Positions 33,181 to 41,090 of a DNA stretch of 64,000 nucleotides are shown in pieces. Position numbers and translations under genes: made by a program. Origin of the DNA: Halomicrobium salinisoli (GTDB lineage Archaea > Halobacteriota > Halobacteria > Halobacteriales > Haloarculaceae); assembly GCF_020405185.1 (NCBI RefSeq), contig NZ_CP084463.1:1426001-1490000 (forward strand). The letters are read 5' to 3'. Position 1 is the first letter of the stretch. The number at the start of each line of letters is the position of its first letter. A model generated the notes under the pieces. The model had not been told where the DNA came from and ran no database searches. It saw only the letters and a list, made by a program, of their open reading frames with translations.

Positions 33181-33220
33181 GTCCCGTCCCGTCCCGTCCC
33201 GTCCCGTCCCGTCCCGTCCC
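33181..33220. repeat. Pentanucleotide microsatellite (GTCCC)x8
   Basis: Eight perfect units of GTCCC in the 211-base gap between the two sulfatase-fold genes. It lies 39 bases beyond the stop of... no gene on that side but within the upstream region of the 31667-33049 gene, about 130 bases before its ATG (33049), and about 40 bases after the stop of the 33261-34607 gene. Such runs change length by slippage. The rest of the gap holds only AT-rich promoter sequence near 33085-33110. Confidence 0.95.
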
Positions 33221-33260
33221 ATCGGCGGTTCGGCAGCGATCAGAGGTACCGACGCCGGCG

Positions 33261-34607
33261 CTACTCGTCGTACCCGAGCCGGCGAAGCCGCTCTTTGACG
33301 TCCTCGTTCACGTCGGGTCGCGCGACGCCCTCGTCCGACGTGCGCTGGATGCGGGAGCGGTGGTCGTCCAGCTTCCCGTCCAGCCGGCTGCGCTCGTCGG
33401 CGCGCTCGTCGACGAGGTTGTCGCGCTCGTCCGGGTCGTCGGGGAGGTAGTACAGCTCCTCCCGCCCGTCGGAGAACTGGATGAACTTCCAGTCGGGCTC
33501 CCGGACGACGTAGTTGGTCCCGTCCTCGTCGTTCCAGCCGCCGAACACCTCCTCGCGGGGCCAGTCGCCGGACTCGACGAGCCCCCGCAGGCTGTGCCCC
33601 TGGTAGGAGTCCGGAGCCGGAAGGTCGGCGGCGTCGAGCAGCGTCGGGGGGACGTCGGACAGGCCCACGAGGTCGTCGTACGAGCCCTCGTCGTCCCAGC
33701 CGGACACGAACAGCGGGACGTGAGTCTTGATGTCGTAGCCGTCGGCGCCGCCGAAGTAGCCCCGCTCGAGGAAGTGGTCCCCGTGGTCGCTGGTGAGCGC
33801 GAGCAAGTAGTCGTCCCACTCGTCTTCGACGGCCTCGACGAGCCGGCCGATCTCGGCGTCGTTGAACAGGATCTCGGCGTCGTACAGGTCGATCAGGGTC
33901 TCCCGCTCCTCCTCGGTGACGTTCTCCGGCTCCTCGATGCACTTCCGGCGGAGCTTGATCGACTCCTGGTCGCTCACGACGTCGTCGCGGAACTCCAGCT
34001 GGTACTCCTCGGGCGGCAGGAACGGGTGGTGGACGTCCATGTAGTGGACCCACAGGAAGGTCGGCTCGTCGCCGCCCCGGTCCAGGAAGTCGATGGCGCG
34101 GTCCGTGATGTCGTCGGCGGGGACGTGGTAGGAGCCGACGTTGACGCCGGAGGACGACTCGATGAAGTCGTAGCCACGCTGGAGGACCGAGAAGACGGGC
34201 GTCCCCTCGAGGTTCACCTTGGCGAACCGGCGGGCCTTCGAGAGGAAGCTCTCGTCCGGGCTGGAGTCGAAGAACTCGTCCCAGCCGCGGTCGTACCCGA
34301 AGTCGGCCGAGAGGAAGAGGTTGGAGTGGAACCCGCCGGTCCGGTAGCCGGCCTCGTCGAACGCCTCGGAGACGACGGTCTGTCGCTCGGAGACGCGGTC
34401 GTAGCCCCCGTAGGAGAGCGGGGTCACGCTGGTCAGGATCCCCGGGAAGGAGTACTTCGTGGAGCCGGCGTGTGCGAAGGCGCTGGTGAATCGGCTGCCG
34501 TCGGCCGCCAGGGCGTCGATGTTCGGCGTCGTGTCACGCTCGTAGCCGTGGTAGCCGACGTGCCCCGCCCGCAAGGAATCGATGGTGAGTAGGAGGACCT
34601 TGTCCAT
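33261..34607 (-). CDS. Sulfatase-fold enzyme 2
   Basis: 448 residues. Start LLLTIDSLRAGHVGYHGYERDTTPNIDAL is the family N-terminus with the metal Asp. Nucleophile region GSTKYSFPGILTS places Thr where FGly-sulfatase Cys would be, and Pro-x-Arg is missing. The late metal motif is TSDHGDHFLERGYFGG. FLWVHYMDVHHPFLPPEEY is the substrate-side helix. It is better called a phosphatase/transferase-type member than a sulfatase. It is upstream of nothing on its strand except the GTCCC gap and follows flippase 2 (34 bases). The C-terminus VKERLRRLGYDE matches the other members. Confidence 0.85.
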   Translation of the reverse strand: MDKVLLLTIDSLRAGHVGYHGYERDTTPNIDALAADGSRFTSAFAHAGSTKYSFPGILTSVTPLSYGGYDRVSERQTVVSEAFDEAGYRTGGFHSNLFLSADFGYDRGWDEFFDSSPDESFLSKARRFAKVNLEGTPVFSVLQRGYDFIESSSGVNVGSYHVPADDITDRAIDFLDRGGDEPTFLWVHYMDVHHPFLPPEEYQLEFRDDVVSDQESIKLRRKCIEEPENVTEEERETLIDLYDAEILFNDAEIGRLVEAVEDEWDDYLLALTSDHGDHFLERGYFGGADGYDIKTHVPLFVSGWDDEGSYDDLVGLSDVPPTLLDAADLPAPDSYQGHSLRGLVESGDWPREEVFGGWNDEDGTNYVVREPDWKFIQFSDGREELYYLPDDPDERDNLVDERADERSRLDGKLDDHRSRIQRTSDEGVARPDVNEDVKERLRRLGYDE

Positions 34608-34641
34608 GCCGGCCGCTGTTCGCGGTGCGCTGTAAGCGTTA

Positions 34642-36090
34642 TTATGCGCGGTCTAGCCGTCCGCCGACCAGCCCGTCGACCTTGCCGCGGACCGTCGTCG
34701 AGAGCGCGTACAGCGAGACGCCGTACACGGCCGCTCCGGCGCCGACGAGCGCCAGCGTCCACGGGTTCCCGCCGGGAACGGCCCGCTGCAGCGGGACGAG
34801 GACGGCCGCCATGATTCCGGCCGCGAGGACCTCCCGTCCGATCTCGCCGACCGGCAGCGGGACCGATCCGACTATCTCCCGGAGGACGTGGTAGCTGAAC
34901 ACGGTGCGGATCACGGACGCGCTCGCGGTCGCAGCGGCCGCCCCGTACCAGCCGAACACCCAGGCGAGCGAGACCGTCAGGACGACGCTGACCGCGATGA
35001 ACCACTTGTTGACGCGGTAGGCCAGGCTGGGGTTGTCCGTCGCGTTGACCACGTTGAGGAACTGCTGGCCGTAGACGTCCGCCCCGTAGGCCGCGATGAG
35101 GATGACGAGGATGCCCGCGCCCTGGCCGAAGCTCGGGCGGTAGAACTCGAGGACGCGACGCCCCACGATCGCGGCCCCGACCAGGCCGGGGATCACGAAC
35201 ACGCCGCTGAACACCAGGCCGTCGTGCAGGATCGACCTGATCCGCTCGTACTCGTCGTCGACGGACAGCTCGCTCACCTCGGGGAACAGCGTCGCCCTGA
35301 CCGACGTGCTCACGACCGCCAGCAGCGACGCCAGCCCCCACGCGGCCTCGTAGATGCCGATGAGACCGCTGGAGACGAAGAAGGCGAGGACGAACGTGTC
35401 GAACCAGCCGTAGATCCGCGATCGCAGCGTCCCGAGCCAGGCGTACCGTGCGTACGAGAGGACGCTGCTGACGTGCGTTCGCGTCGGGACGCGGCCGGTG
35501 CCGACGATGGCGAGCCCCGCGGCGGCCGCCACGGCGAGCGCCGCGGCGTGACCGCCGATGAGCCCGAGGACGCCGAAGCCGGCGACGAGCAGCCCCACCT
35601 GCAGTCCCGTCCTGAGGACCCGCTCGCCGGCCTGCAGGAGCCCGCTCGTCCCCACCCGCTTCGTGCCGTCGAGCGCCGACCTGACGGTCCAGAACGCCGA
35701 GGTGCTCAGCACGAGCGCGGCGATCTCGAGGCTGTAGGCGTCGATTACCCGGACCATGGTCACGTCGCCCGGCAGGGCCACGGCGTCGATCGCGACCCCG
35801 AGGAGTGCGACGCCGACGGCGACCGCGATCCCCAGGCCCCCGTTCACGAGCAGTCCGACGCCGAAGTACGCCTGCCGGTCGTCGCCCTCGCTCATCCGCT
35901 TTTTGACGGCGTTGCCGATGGCCTGCGTCGGGATGACGAGCAGGTAGAACCCGAGCGCCACGGCAACAGAGTAGAGGCCGAGGACGCTCTCACCCTCGAG
36001 GCGCGCGATGGCGAAGGTGGCCCCGAACCCGGCGACCGAGATGACGACCTGGCCGGCGAAGTGGACCAGCGCCGTCTTGCTAAGTCGCAT
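34642..36090 (-). CDS. Polysaccharide flippase (Wzx/MATE-type), copy 2
   Basis: 482 residues, ~14 helices. RLSKTALVHFAGQVVISVAGFGATFAIARLEG aligns with the start of copy 1, as do YARYAWLGTLRSRIYGWFDTFVLAFF and FPEVSELSVDDEYERI. The residue pattern QQFLNVVNATDNPSLAYRVNKWF is also shared with copy 1 (QLLNVANAVDRPDVAFRVNSVF). It is transcribed toward sulfatase-fold gene 2, 34 bases away. Together with copy 1 and its sulfatase-fold partner it makes two flippase-plus-sulfatase-fold modules. Substrate unknown. Confidence 0.88.
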   Translation of the reverse strand: MRLSKTALVHFAGQVVISVAGFGATFAIARLEGESVLGLYSVAVALGFYLLVIPTQAIGNAVKKRMSEGDDRQAYFGVGLLVNGGLGIAVAVGVALLGVAIDAVALPGDVTMVRVIDAYSLEIAALVLSTSAFWTVRSALDGTKRVGTSGLLQAGERVLRTGLQVGLLVAGFGVLGLIGGHAAALAVAAAAGLAIVGTGRVPTRTHVSSVLSYARYAWLGTLRSRIYGWFDTFVLAFFVSSGLIGIYEAAWGLASLLAVVSTSVRATLFPEVSELSVDDEYERIRSILHDGLVFSGVFVIPGLVGAAIVGRRVLEFYRPSFGQGAGILVILIAAYGADVYGQQFLNVVNATDNPSLAYRVNKWFIAVSVVLTVSLAWVFGWYGAAAATASASVIRTVFSYHVLREIVGSVPLPVGEIGREVLAAGIMAAVLVPLQRAVPGGNPWTLALVGAGAAVYGVSLYALSTTVRGKVDGLVGGRLDRA

Positions 36091-36298
36091 CGGGCCGACC
36101 TCGCACGCGCACCGATGCGGCCGATCCTCGATACGGAGTCATCCCGTGGTACGTCGCCGACTCCGACGGAAAGCCTTTCGCCTCGATCCGGGCGTCCCGC
36201 GGCGGCTGATCACGAGGTAAGCCCGCGCTAACCGGACCAGTAAGTGCGTGCTAGTTGGATCAAATAAGCTTTTGAACGGCGACCGAAAAGAGTCGGGC

Positions 36299-37273
36299 AT
36301 GACGCTCGTCGTCCTGGGGATCGACGCACTCGATCCCGACCTCGTCGATCCAGGCGAGCACCCGAACCTCTGCCTCGATCACCACCGCTCCATCGACACC
36401 ATCGACAGCCACGCCGGCGAGCCCAGCACCCACGAGCTCTGGCCGACGATCATCACCGGCCTCTCGCCCGCCGACCACGGGCTCGAACTCGACGACGGCG
36501 TCGCCTGGGAGAACCCGCTGCTCCGTCACGGGAGCGCCCTCGCCGACCGCCTGCTGCCGGACGCCCTCCAGACCCGCATCGGCGCGTGGCTCCTGACGAA
36601 CACGGACGCCGACGCCTTCCGGACGCCGGCGACCTACTACGAGGAGCGCGGCGTCGAGACCGTCTTCGACGGCCGCGACGCGAAGCCCATCGGGATCCCG
36701 AACTACGTCGTCGACCCGGACGCCGAGGACCGGGAGCACGCGCTCCGGCGGAGCCTCGGCGACCTCTTCGAGCGCGACCCCGAGGCGACGGGCGGCCACC
36801 GGAGCTCCGATCCCCACGAGTTCTACGAGCAGTGCATGGAGATGGCGATGATCAGGATCGCTCGCGCCCGCAGGGCGCTGCGGGGCGGCCGCCACGAGCT
36901 GGTGTTCGCGTACACGAGCGGCCTGGACCTGATCGGCCACGTCACCTACGACCTGCCGGACCTCCAGATGGAGGCCTACGCCGAGCTGGACCAGTTCGTC
37001 GGCGAGCTCCGGGCGGACCTCGGCGAGGACGACGAGCTGCTGCTCGTCAGCGACCACGGGCTCCAGGACGGCGTCCACACGCACGAGGCGATGATCGCCG
37101 GGACGGACGAGCGACTCGTCGAGGGCGTCGACAGCGTCCTCACGGTCCGCGACGCGATCGAAGCGGCGCTGAGCCGCGCGGACCACGCCGCCACCGAGAC
37201 GACGGCGACCGAGACCGACGAGGACCGCGCGGCCGCCGTACAGGAGCAGCTCGAAGACCTGGGGTACATGTGA
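36299..37273 (+). CDS. Alkaline phosphatase-superfamily phosphodiesterase-like protein
   Basis: 324 residues from the ATG at 36299, supported by the AT-rich AAGCTTTT about 29 bases upstream; the longer frame to 36248 overlaps that box. TLVVLGIDALDPDLV holds the first metal Asp, STHELWPTIITGLSP the Thr nucleophile of nucleotide-pyrophosphatase/phosphodiesterase type, and LLLVSDHGLQDGVHTHEAM the second metal site. FAYTSGLDLIGHV is the D-x-x-x-H metal motif of that class. The end EQLEDLGYM is shared with the sulfatase-fold neighbours. It probably hydrolyses or transfers phosphate on a glycan or lipid carrier; substrate unknown. The next gene starts 40 bases later. Confidence 0.8.
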   Translation: MTLVVLGIDALDPDLVDPGEHPNLCLDHHRSIDTIDSHAGEPSTHELWPTIITGLSPADHGLELDDGVAWENPLLRHGSALADRLLPDALQTRIGAWLLTNTDADAFRTPATYYEERGVETVFDGRDAKPIGIPNYVVDPDAEDREHALRRSLGDLFERDPEATGGHRSSDPHEFYEQCMEMAMIRIARARRALRGGRHELVFAYTSGLDLIGHVTYDLPDLQMEAYAELDQFVGELRADLGEDDELLLVSDHGLQDGVHTHEAMIAGTDERLVEGVDSVLTVRDAIEAALSRADHAATETTATETDEDRAAAVQEQLEDLGYM

Positions 37274-37312
37274 CCATGACCGACGACCGGCACGTCCGAC
37301 GGGGGCGCATCG

Positions 37313-38770
37313 ATGTCTGACCCGAACGTCCTGCTGGTGATCCTCGACAGCGTTCGCGCGCGCAACGTGAGCGCGTACGGGCACCACAACGAGACGACCC
37401 CGTTCCTCGAGTCGTTCGCGGAGGCGGCCACGCTCTACGAGCAGGCCCGGTCGCCCGGCGCCAGGAGCGTCACCAGCCACACAAGCATCTTCTCGGGGCT
37501 GCACGTCGAGGAGCACAACGTCACCGCGGCGAAGTATCGACTCGATCCGTCGCTGTCCATCTTCGACCGCCTCCGAGAGGACGGGTACGCGACGGGCGTC
37601 TTCTCCGAGAACAACTGGATCACGGACGTCGACGTCGGGCTGAGTGAGGGCTTCGACCACGTCGTCGGCGCGCGCAGCGCCATGTACCCGGACGCGCTGA
37701 ACCCGGAGTCGTTCGTCTCGAACCACGGCCGCGGCGCGTACGGGGACTTCCTGACGGCGGCGCTGGGACACGACAGGCCGCTCCAGTCGCTGGCCAACGG
37801 CGTCAGCACGAAGCTCACGACGGACTACCCGGGGCTCGTCCCGGAGTTCATGAAGGCCTCGACGCCGGCGCAGACGTACGTCGACGAGTTCCTCGACTGG
37901 CAGGCGGACCGCGACGGCCCCTGGGCGGCCTGCATGAACCTGATGGACGCCCACATTCCCTACGACCCCGCGCCCGAACACGACCTGTGGGGCGGGGACC
38001 GACTGCGGGAGCTCCAGAACAGCTTCGAGGACCAGAAGTGGGACTTCGCCTCGGGGCGTCGGCCCTGGTGGCAGAAGGAGGCGGTCGAGGCGCTGTACGA
38101 CGGGACGATCCGGGAGATGGACGCCGCCCTGCAACGGCTCGTGCGGGCGCTTCGCGAGCGGGGCGAACTCGAGGACACCCTGCTCGTCGTGACGAGCGAC
38201 CACGGCGAGGGGTTCGGCGAACCCAGCGACGTCCGACCCGCCGTCCGCGTCGCCGAGCACGGCGTCGCCATCCACGACGTCCTCCTCCACGTCCCGCTGC
38301 TGGTCAGGTTCCCCGGCCAGACCGACGGCGAGCGCGTGGCCGCCCCGGCGTCGCTGACGGAGTTCCCGCGGGTCGTCGAAGGCGTCCGCGAGGGAACGGC
38401 CGACCGGGACGCCTTCTGTCCGGACGGCCCCGTCATCTCCTCCGCGGTCGGCCTCGACGAGCCGCTGCAGGACCGCGCGAGCCAGTACGTCGACGACCTC
38501 TCACCGTGGCTGGCGACGTCGCGAGCGGTGTTCGAGGAGCGCCCCGGCGAGGACGCTGCTGTCGTCAAGTACTGCACGAACCGCGAGGCCGAGGCGACGA
38601 TCGGCGTTCGCGACGCCCAGAGCTCGTTCGCCCTGGACGAAGCGGCCGCCGCTCGCGTGGACGCCGCGTTCGCGGACGTCGACGACGCCGGCGTCCGGTC
38701 GGAGGGCGACGGGGTCGAGGACGTCGGCGACACCACGTACCAGCGACTCGAGGACCTCGGCTACGTCTGA
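37313..38770 (+). CDS. Sulfatase-fold enzyme 3
   Basis: 485 residues. VLLVILDSVRARNVSAYGHHNETTPFL is the metal-binding start. Nucleophile region RSVTSHTSIFSG has Ser at the catalytic position and lacks C-x-P-x-R; anaerobic sulfatases can use Ser but need S-x-P/A-x-R, which is absent. VVTSDHGEGFGEPS completes the metal site. NLMDAHIPYDPAPEHD lines the pocket. The end QRLEDLGYV matches enzymes 1 and 2 and the phosphodiesterase. It is probably co-transcribed with the upstream phosphodiesterase gene and convergent with the TrmB gene. Substrate unknown. Confidence 0.84.
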   Translation: MSDPNVLLVILDSVRARNVSAYGHHNETTPFLESFAEAATLYEQARSPGARSVTSHTSIFSGLHVEEHNVTAAKYRLDPSLSIFDRLREDGYATGVFSENNWITDVDVGLSEGFDHVVGARSAMYPDALNPESFVSNHGRGAYGDFLTAALGHDRPLQSLANGVSTKLTTDYPGLVPEFMKASTPAQTYVDEFLDWQADRDGPWAACMNLMDAHIPYDPAPEHDLWGGDRLRELQNSFEDQKWDFASGRRPWWQKEAVEALYDGTIREMDAALQRLVRALRERGELEDTLLVVTSDHGEGFGEPSDVRPAVRVAEHGVAIHDVLLHVPLLVRFPGQTDGERVAAPASLTEFPRVVEGVREGTADRDAFCPDGPVISSAVGLDEPLQDRASQYVDDLSPWLATSRAVFEERPGEDAAVVKYCTNREAEATIGVRDAQSSFALDEAAAARVDAAFADVDDAGVRSEGDGVEDVGDTTYQRLEDLGYV

Positions 38771-38791
38771 GCCCGCGGATCGATCGTGCCG

Positions 38792-39640
38792 TCAGGAGTG
38801 CAGCGCAGACTCGCTCTCGTACTCCCAGACGAGCTCGAAGTACCGCTTCAGCCCGGCCACGAAGGAGGCGTTCTCGGTGATGGCGGCCTGGCGCATGTGG
38901 TTCGGGACGTCGTCTTCCTGGACGAGCAGGATGGCCCGGCCGCTGTCGTAGTCCATGCTCGGATCGGCGATGGTGCCCCGCCAGGGCAGCCGCTCGGTGC
39001 TGTACCGGATCTCGACGTCGGGGTAGGTCTCCGTGACCTCGTCGACGATCTCCCGCTGGGTGGCGGCGTTCTCCGCGGTCAGGTGATCGGGGTGGAGCAG
39101 GAGGATCGAGACGTCGACGCCGCGGTCCCGCGCGTCCTCGAAGGCCGGCCGGACGGCGTCGAAGTACTCGAAGCTCTTCGAGAGGACGACGACCTCTTCC
39201 TCGGCGCGCTCGTAGACGCGGCGGGTTTCGCGCTCGCTGGGTTCGCCGACGTCCACGACGTGGAACAGCTCGGCAGTGGGTGAGATGTCCTCGCTGGCGC
39301 GCCGGAACTGGGGCTCGTACTCGGCGAGGAACGGTTCCCGCAGCTCCTCGATCCGGGTCTCGAACTGCTCGTACTCCTGGCGGCGGTTGTCGACGGCGCG
39401 GTCCAGCAGCTCCTCGGGCGGCTTGGGCTGGTACTGCTTCGGACGGCCGGGGATGACCTTCACGAAGCCCCGGTCGGACAGCGCGTCGAGCACGCCGTAG
39501 ATGCGGGCCTTCGGGATGGCCGTCGCCTCGGCGAGGTTCGGCGCCGTCGTGCGGCCGAGCCGCAGCAGTTCCGTCAGCGCCGTCTCTTCGTACTCCGTCA
39601 GCCCGAGGAGGTCGAACACGTCGTCGGCGCCGTCGGCCAT
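38792..39640 (-). CDS. TrmB-family transcriptional regulator
   Basis: 282 residues. Residues ~10-80 form the TrmB winged helix: LGLTEYEETALTELLRLGRTTAPNLAEATAIPKARIYGVLDALSDRGFVKVIPGRPKQYQPKPPEELLD. A coiled-coil linker (RRQEYEQFETRIEEL) follows, then a PLD-like sensor domain (~120-282). The sugar-specific TrmB of Halobacterium is longer (about 350 residues), so this is a relative, not a proven orthologue. It is divergent from the 34-residue gene, and the gap holds a TACT-N8-GAGTA palindrome, the form reported for haloarchaeal TrmB sites. Autoregulation is likely; control of the glycan genes is possible. Confidence 0.87.
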   Translation of the reverse strand: MADGADDVFDLLGLTEYEETALTELLRLGRTTAPNLAEATAIPKARIYGVLDALSDRGFVKVIPGRPKQYQPKPPEELLDRAVDNRRQEYEQFETRIEELREPFLAEYEPQFRRASEDISPTAELFHVVDVGEPSERETRRVYERAEEEVVVLSKSFEYFDAVRPAFEDARDRGVDVSILLLHPDHLTAENAATQREIVDEVTETYPDVEIRYSTERLPWRGTIADPSMDYDSGRAILLVQEDDVPNHMRQAAITENASFVAGLKRYFELVWEYESESALHS

Positions 39641-39699
39641 GTCCGTCCCAAGGGCTCGGCACCTACTAAAGCGGGCCGGAACCTATTTGTCGATCGCCG

Positions 39700-39724
39700 T
39701 AGTTACTCACATACTGAGTAACTA
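39700..39724. promoter_or_regulatory. TrmB-type operator palindrome
   Basis: A perfect palindrome with ten-base arms (TAGTTACTCA and TGAGTAACTA) around CATAC. Its inner part TACTCACATACTGAGTA (39704-39720) fits TACT-N8-GAGTA, the consensus I recall for Halobacterium TrmB. It touches the start codon of the small + gene and lies 60 bases ahead of the TrmB-family gene, so one site could repress both. Confidence 0.7.
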
Positions 39725-39828
39725 TGCCCGACGACAGCACCCATCGGTCACACGTGGAGGACGTCGAGGACGGCTGCGGCTGCGCCGAGGTGTGGGAACA
39801 CCTGAGCGAGGAGCGCAGCGACGACTGA
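39724..39828 (+). CDS. 34-residue CxC protein divergent from TrmB
   Basis: 34 residues: MPDDSTHRSHVEDVEDGCGC, then AEVWEHLSEERSDD. Features are an acidic body, a central GCGC pair that could bind a metal or be redox-active, and an amphipathic helix after it. It is shorter than usual gene-finding limits, but a start directly after an operator palindrome, a divergent regulator and a haloarchaeal amino-acid composition all support it. AT-rich CCTATTTG (about 39683-39690) could be its TATA box. Function unknown. Confidence 0.6.
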   Translation: MPDDSTHRSHVEDVEDGCGCAEVWEHLSEERSDD

Positions 39829-40049
39829 CGGGCCGGTCCGGCGGTTTGCCTCCAGTGGCAGATTCGCGCAAATCGCGGGTCGCTTCGCTCACTCCCGCTC
39901 GCCGTATCGAGGTTCCTCCCTGCGGTCGGACCCTCACTGCTCGCGTGTCGCCTCACTCCGTTCGGCTCCCGCTCGCTTTTCCGAGGCCTCGCTACCGCTC
40001 GGCCTCGCTTCCAGCAGACTTTTGCGCGCAGGGCGTGCATATCGGGGCG
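39829..40049. other. Intergenic stretch with many GAGCG-type inverted repeats
   Basis: 221 bases with no acceptable gene. It has repeated short inverted motifs of the kind TCGCTTCGCTC, CCTCACTCCGTTCGGCTCCCGCTCG and GAGGCCTCGCTACCGCTCGGCCTC. These resemble the loops of the modular elements, but the 20-bp core is absent. GACTTTTGCGCG near 40017 may be the aglJ promoter. Confidence 0.5.
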
Positions 40050-41090
40050 ATGGCCGACCGCGACGACGTCTGCGTGCTCGTGCCGACCTATCAGGAGGCC
40101 GAGACTATCGGCGAGGTGGTCTCCGGCTTCCGGGAACGCGGGTTCGACAACGTGCTGGTGATCGACGGCGGGTCGACCGACGGGACCCGCGAGGTCGCCG
40201 AGGACGCGGGCGCGCGAGTCGTCACGCAATCGGGATCGGGCAAGGGACAGGCGGTCCGCGAGGCGATCGACCGCCACATTCGCCAGCCGTACGTCCTGAT
40301 GCTCGACGGCGACGCGACCTACCGACCCGACGAGGCCGACCAGATGCTCGAGCCGCTGTTCGAGGGGGAGGCCGAGCACGTCATCGGCAACCGCTTCGCG
40401 GACATGCGGCCCGGGGCGATGACCCGGCTCAACCAGATCGGCAACCGGATCATCAACGCCGCCTTCTCCGTGATCCACGGCCGGGACCTCGTCGACATCC
40501 TCTCGGGGTACCGGGCGTTCACGCTAGAGTCGGCGCGCCGGCTCCCCCTCTCGGCGGACGGGTTCGGCATCGAGACCGAACTGGCCGTCGAGTGCGTGAA
40601 GAACGGCGTCACGACGACGGTGGTGCCGATCACCTACGAACCGCGGCCCGACGAGTCGGAGACGAATCTCCGGCCGTTCCGCGACGGCGCCCGGATCGTC
40701 TTCACCATCTACCGGATGGCGAAGACGAACAACCCGCTGTTCTACTTCGGGAGCGTCGGGACGCTGAGCACGCTCGCCGGCGTCCTGCTGGCGATCTACG
40801 TCGCCTACGAGTGGTTCGTCGCGAGCACGTCCCACGAGGTCCTCGCGATCGTCGGGGCCTCGGCGATCCTCTTCGGCGTCCAGCTGCTGATGTTCGGCGT
40901 CCTCTCGGACATGATCGTGACGGTCAACCGGGAGCAGACTCGTCGCATCGAGCGGATCGCGCGCCAGCTCGGCGAGGACGACTCGCCGACCGTCGATCCG
41001 ACCGGACAGCCCGGCGAGGTCGCGGAGGAGCCGGCCGCCGATGGCGGGAGCGACGAGGCGGCCGGCGACGGGGAGACGTCGGCCGACTAG
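40050..41090 (+). CDS. aglJ: Dolichyl-phosphate hexosyltransferase AglJ
   Basis: 346 residues from the ATG at 40050; the long open frame upstream is a by-product of GC-rich sequence. GT2 fold: DVCVLVPTYQEAETIGEVVSGF, VIDGGSTDGTREVAEDAGARV, GSGKGQAVREA, MLDGDATYRPDEA (metal-binding D-x-D) and GNRFADMRPGAMTRLNQIGNRIIN. Two C-terminal helices (near 225-245 and 255-280) anchor it. This matches AglJ, which puts the first hexose on dolichol phosphate in Haloferax N-glycosylation. It thus starts the pathway whose last step is AglB. The tail is acidic. Its stop overlaps that of the DUF5789 gene by four bases. Confidence 0.92.
   Translation: MADRDDVCVLVPTYQEAETIGEVVSGFRERGFDNVLVIDGGSTDGTREVAEDAGARVVTQSGSGKGQAVREAIDRHIRQPYVLMLDGDATYRPDEADQMLEPLFEGEAEHVIGNRFADMRPGAMTRLNQIGNRIINAAFSVIHGRDLVDILSGYRAFTLESARRLPLSADGFGIETELAVECVKNGVTTTVVPITYEPRPDESETNLRPFRDGARIVFTIYRMAKTNNPLFYFGSVGTLSTLAGVLLAIYVAYEWFVASTSHEVLAIVGASAILFGVQLLMFGVLSDMIVTVNREQTRRIERIARQLGEDDSPTVDPTGQPGEVAEEPAADGGSDEAAGDGETSAD

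Noticed and set aside
33121..33260. GTCCC run read as coding (Arg-Pro-Val-Pro-Ser repeats)
   Set aside because: The frame lies in the gap and upstream of a clear gene; the repeat is a microsatellite, not a protein repeat.
31667..38770. Formylglycine-dependent arylsulfatases
   Set aside because: C-x-P-x-R is missing in all three enzymes, so I did not call them sulfatases in the strict sense.
39829..40049. Fourth copy of the modular hairpin element
   Set aside because: It has similar GAGCG-type inverted motifs but neither the 20-bp core nor the CCACCTTTTT end box.
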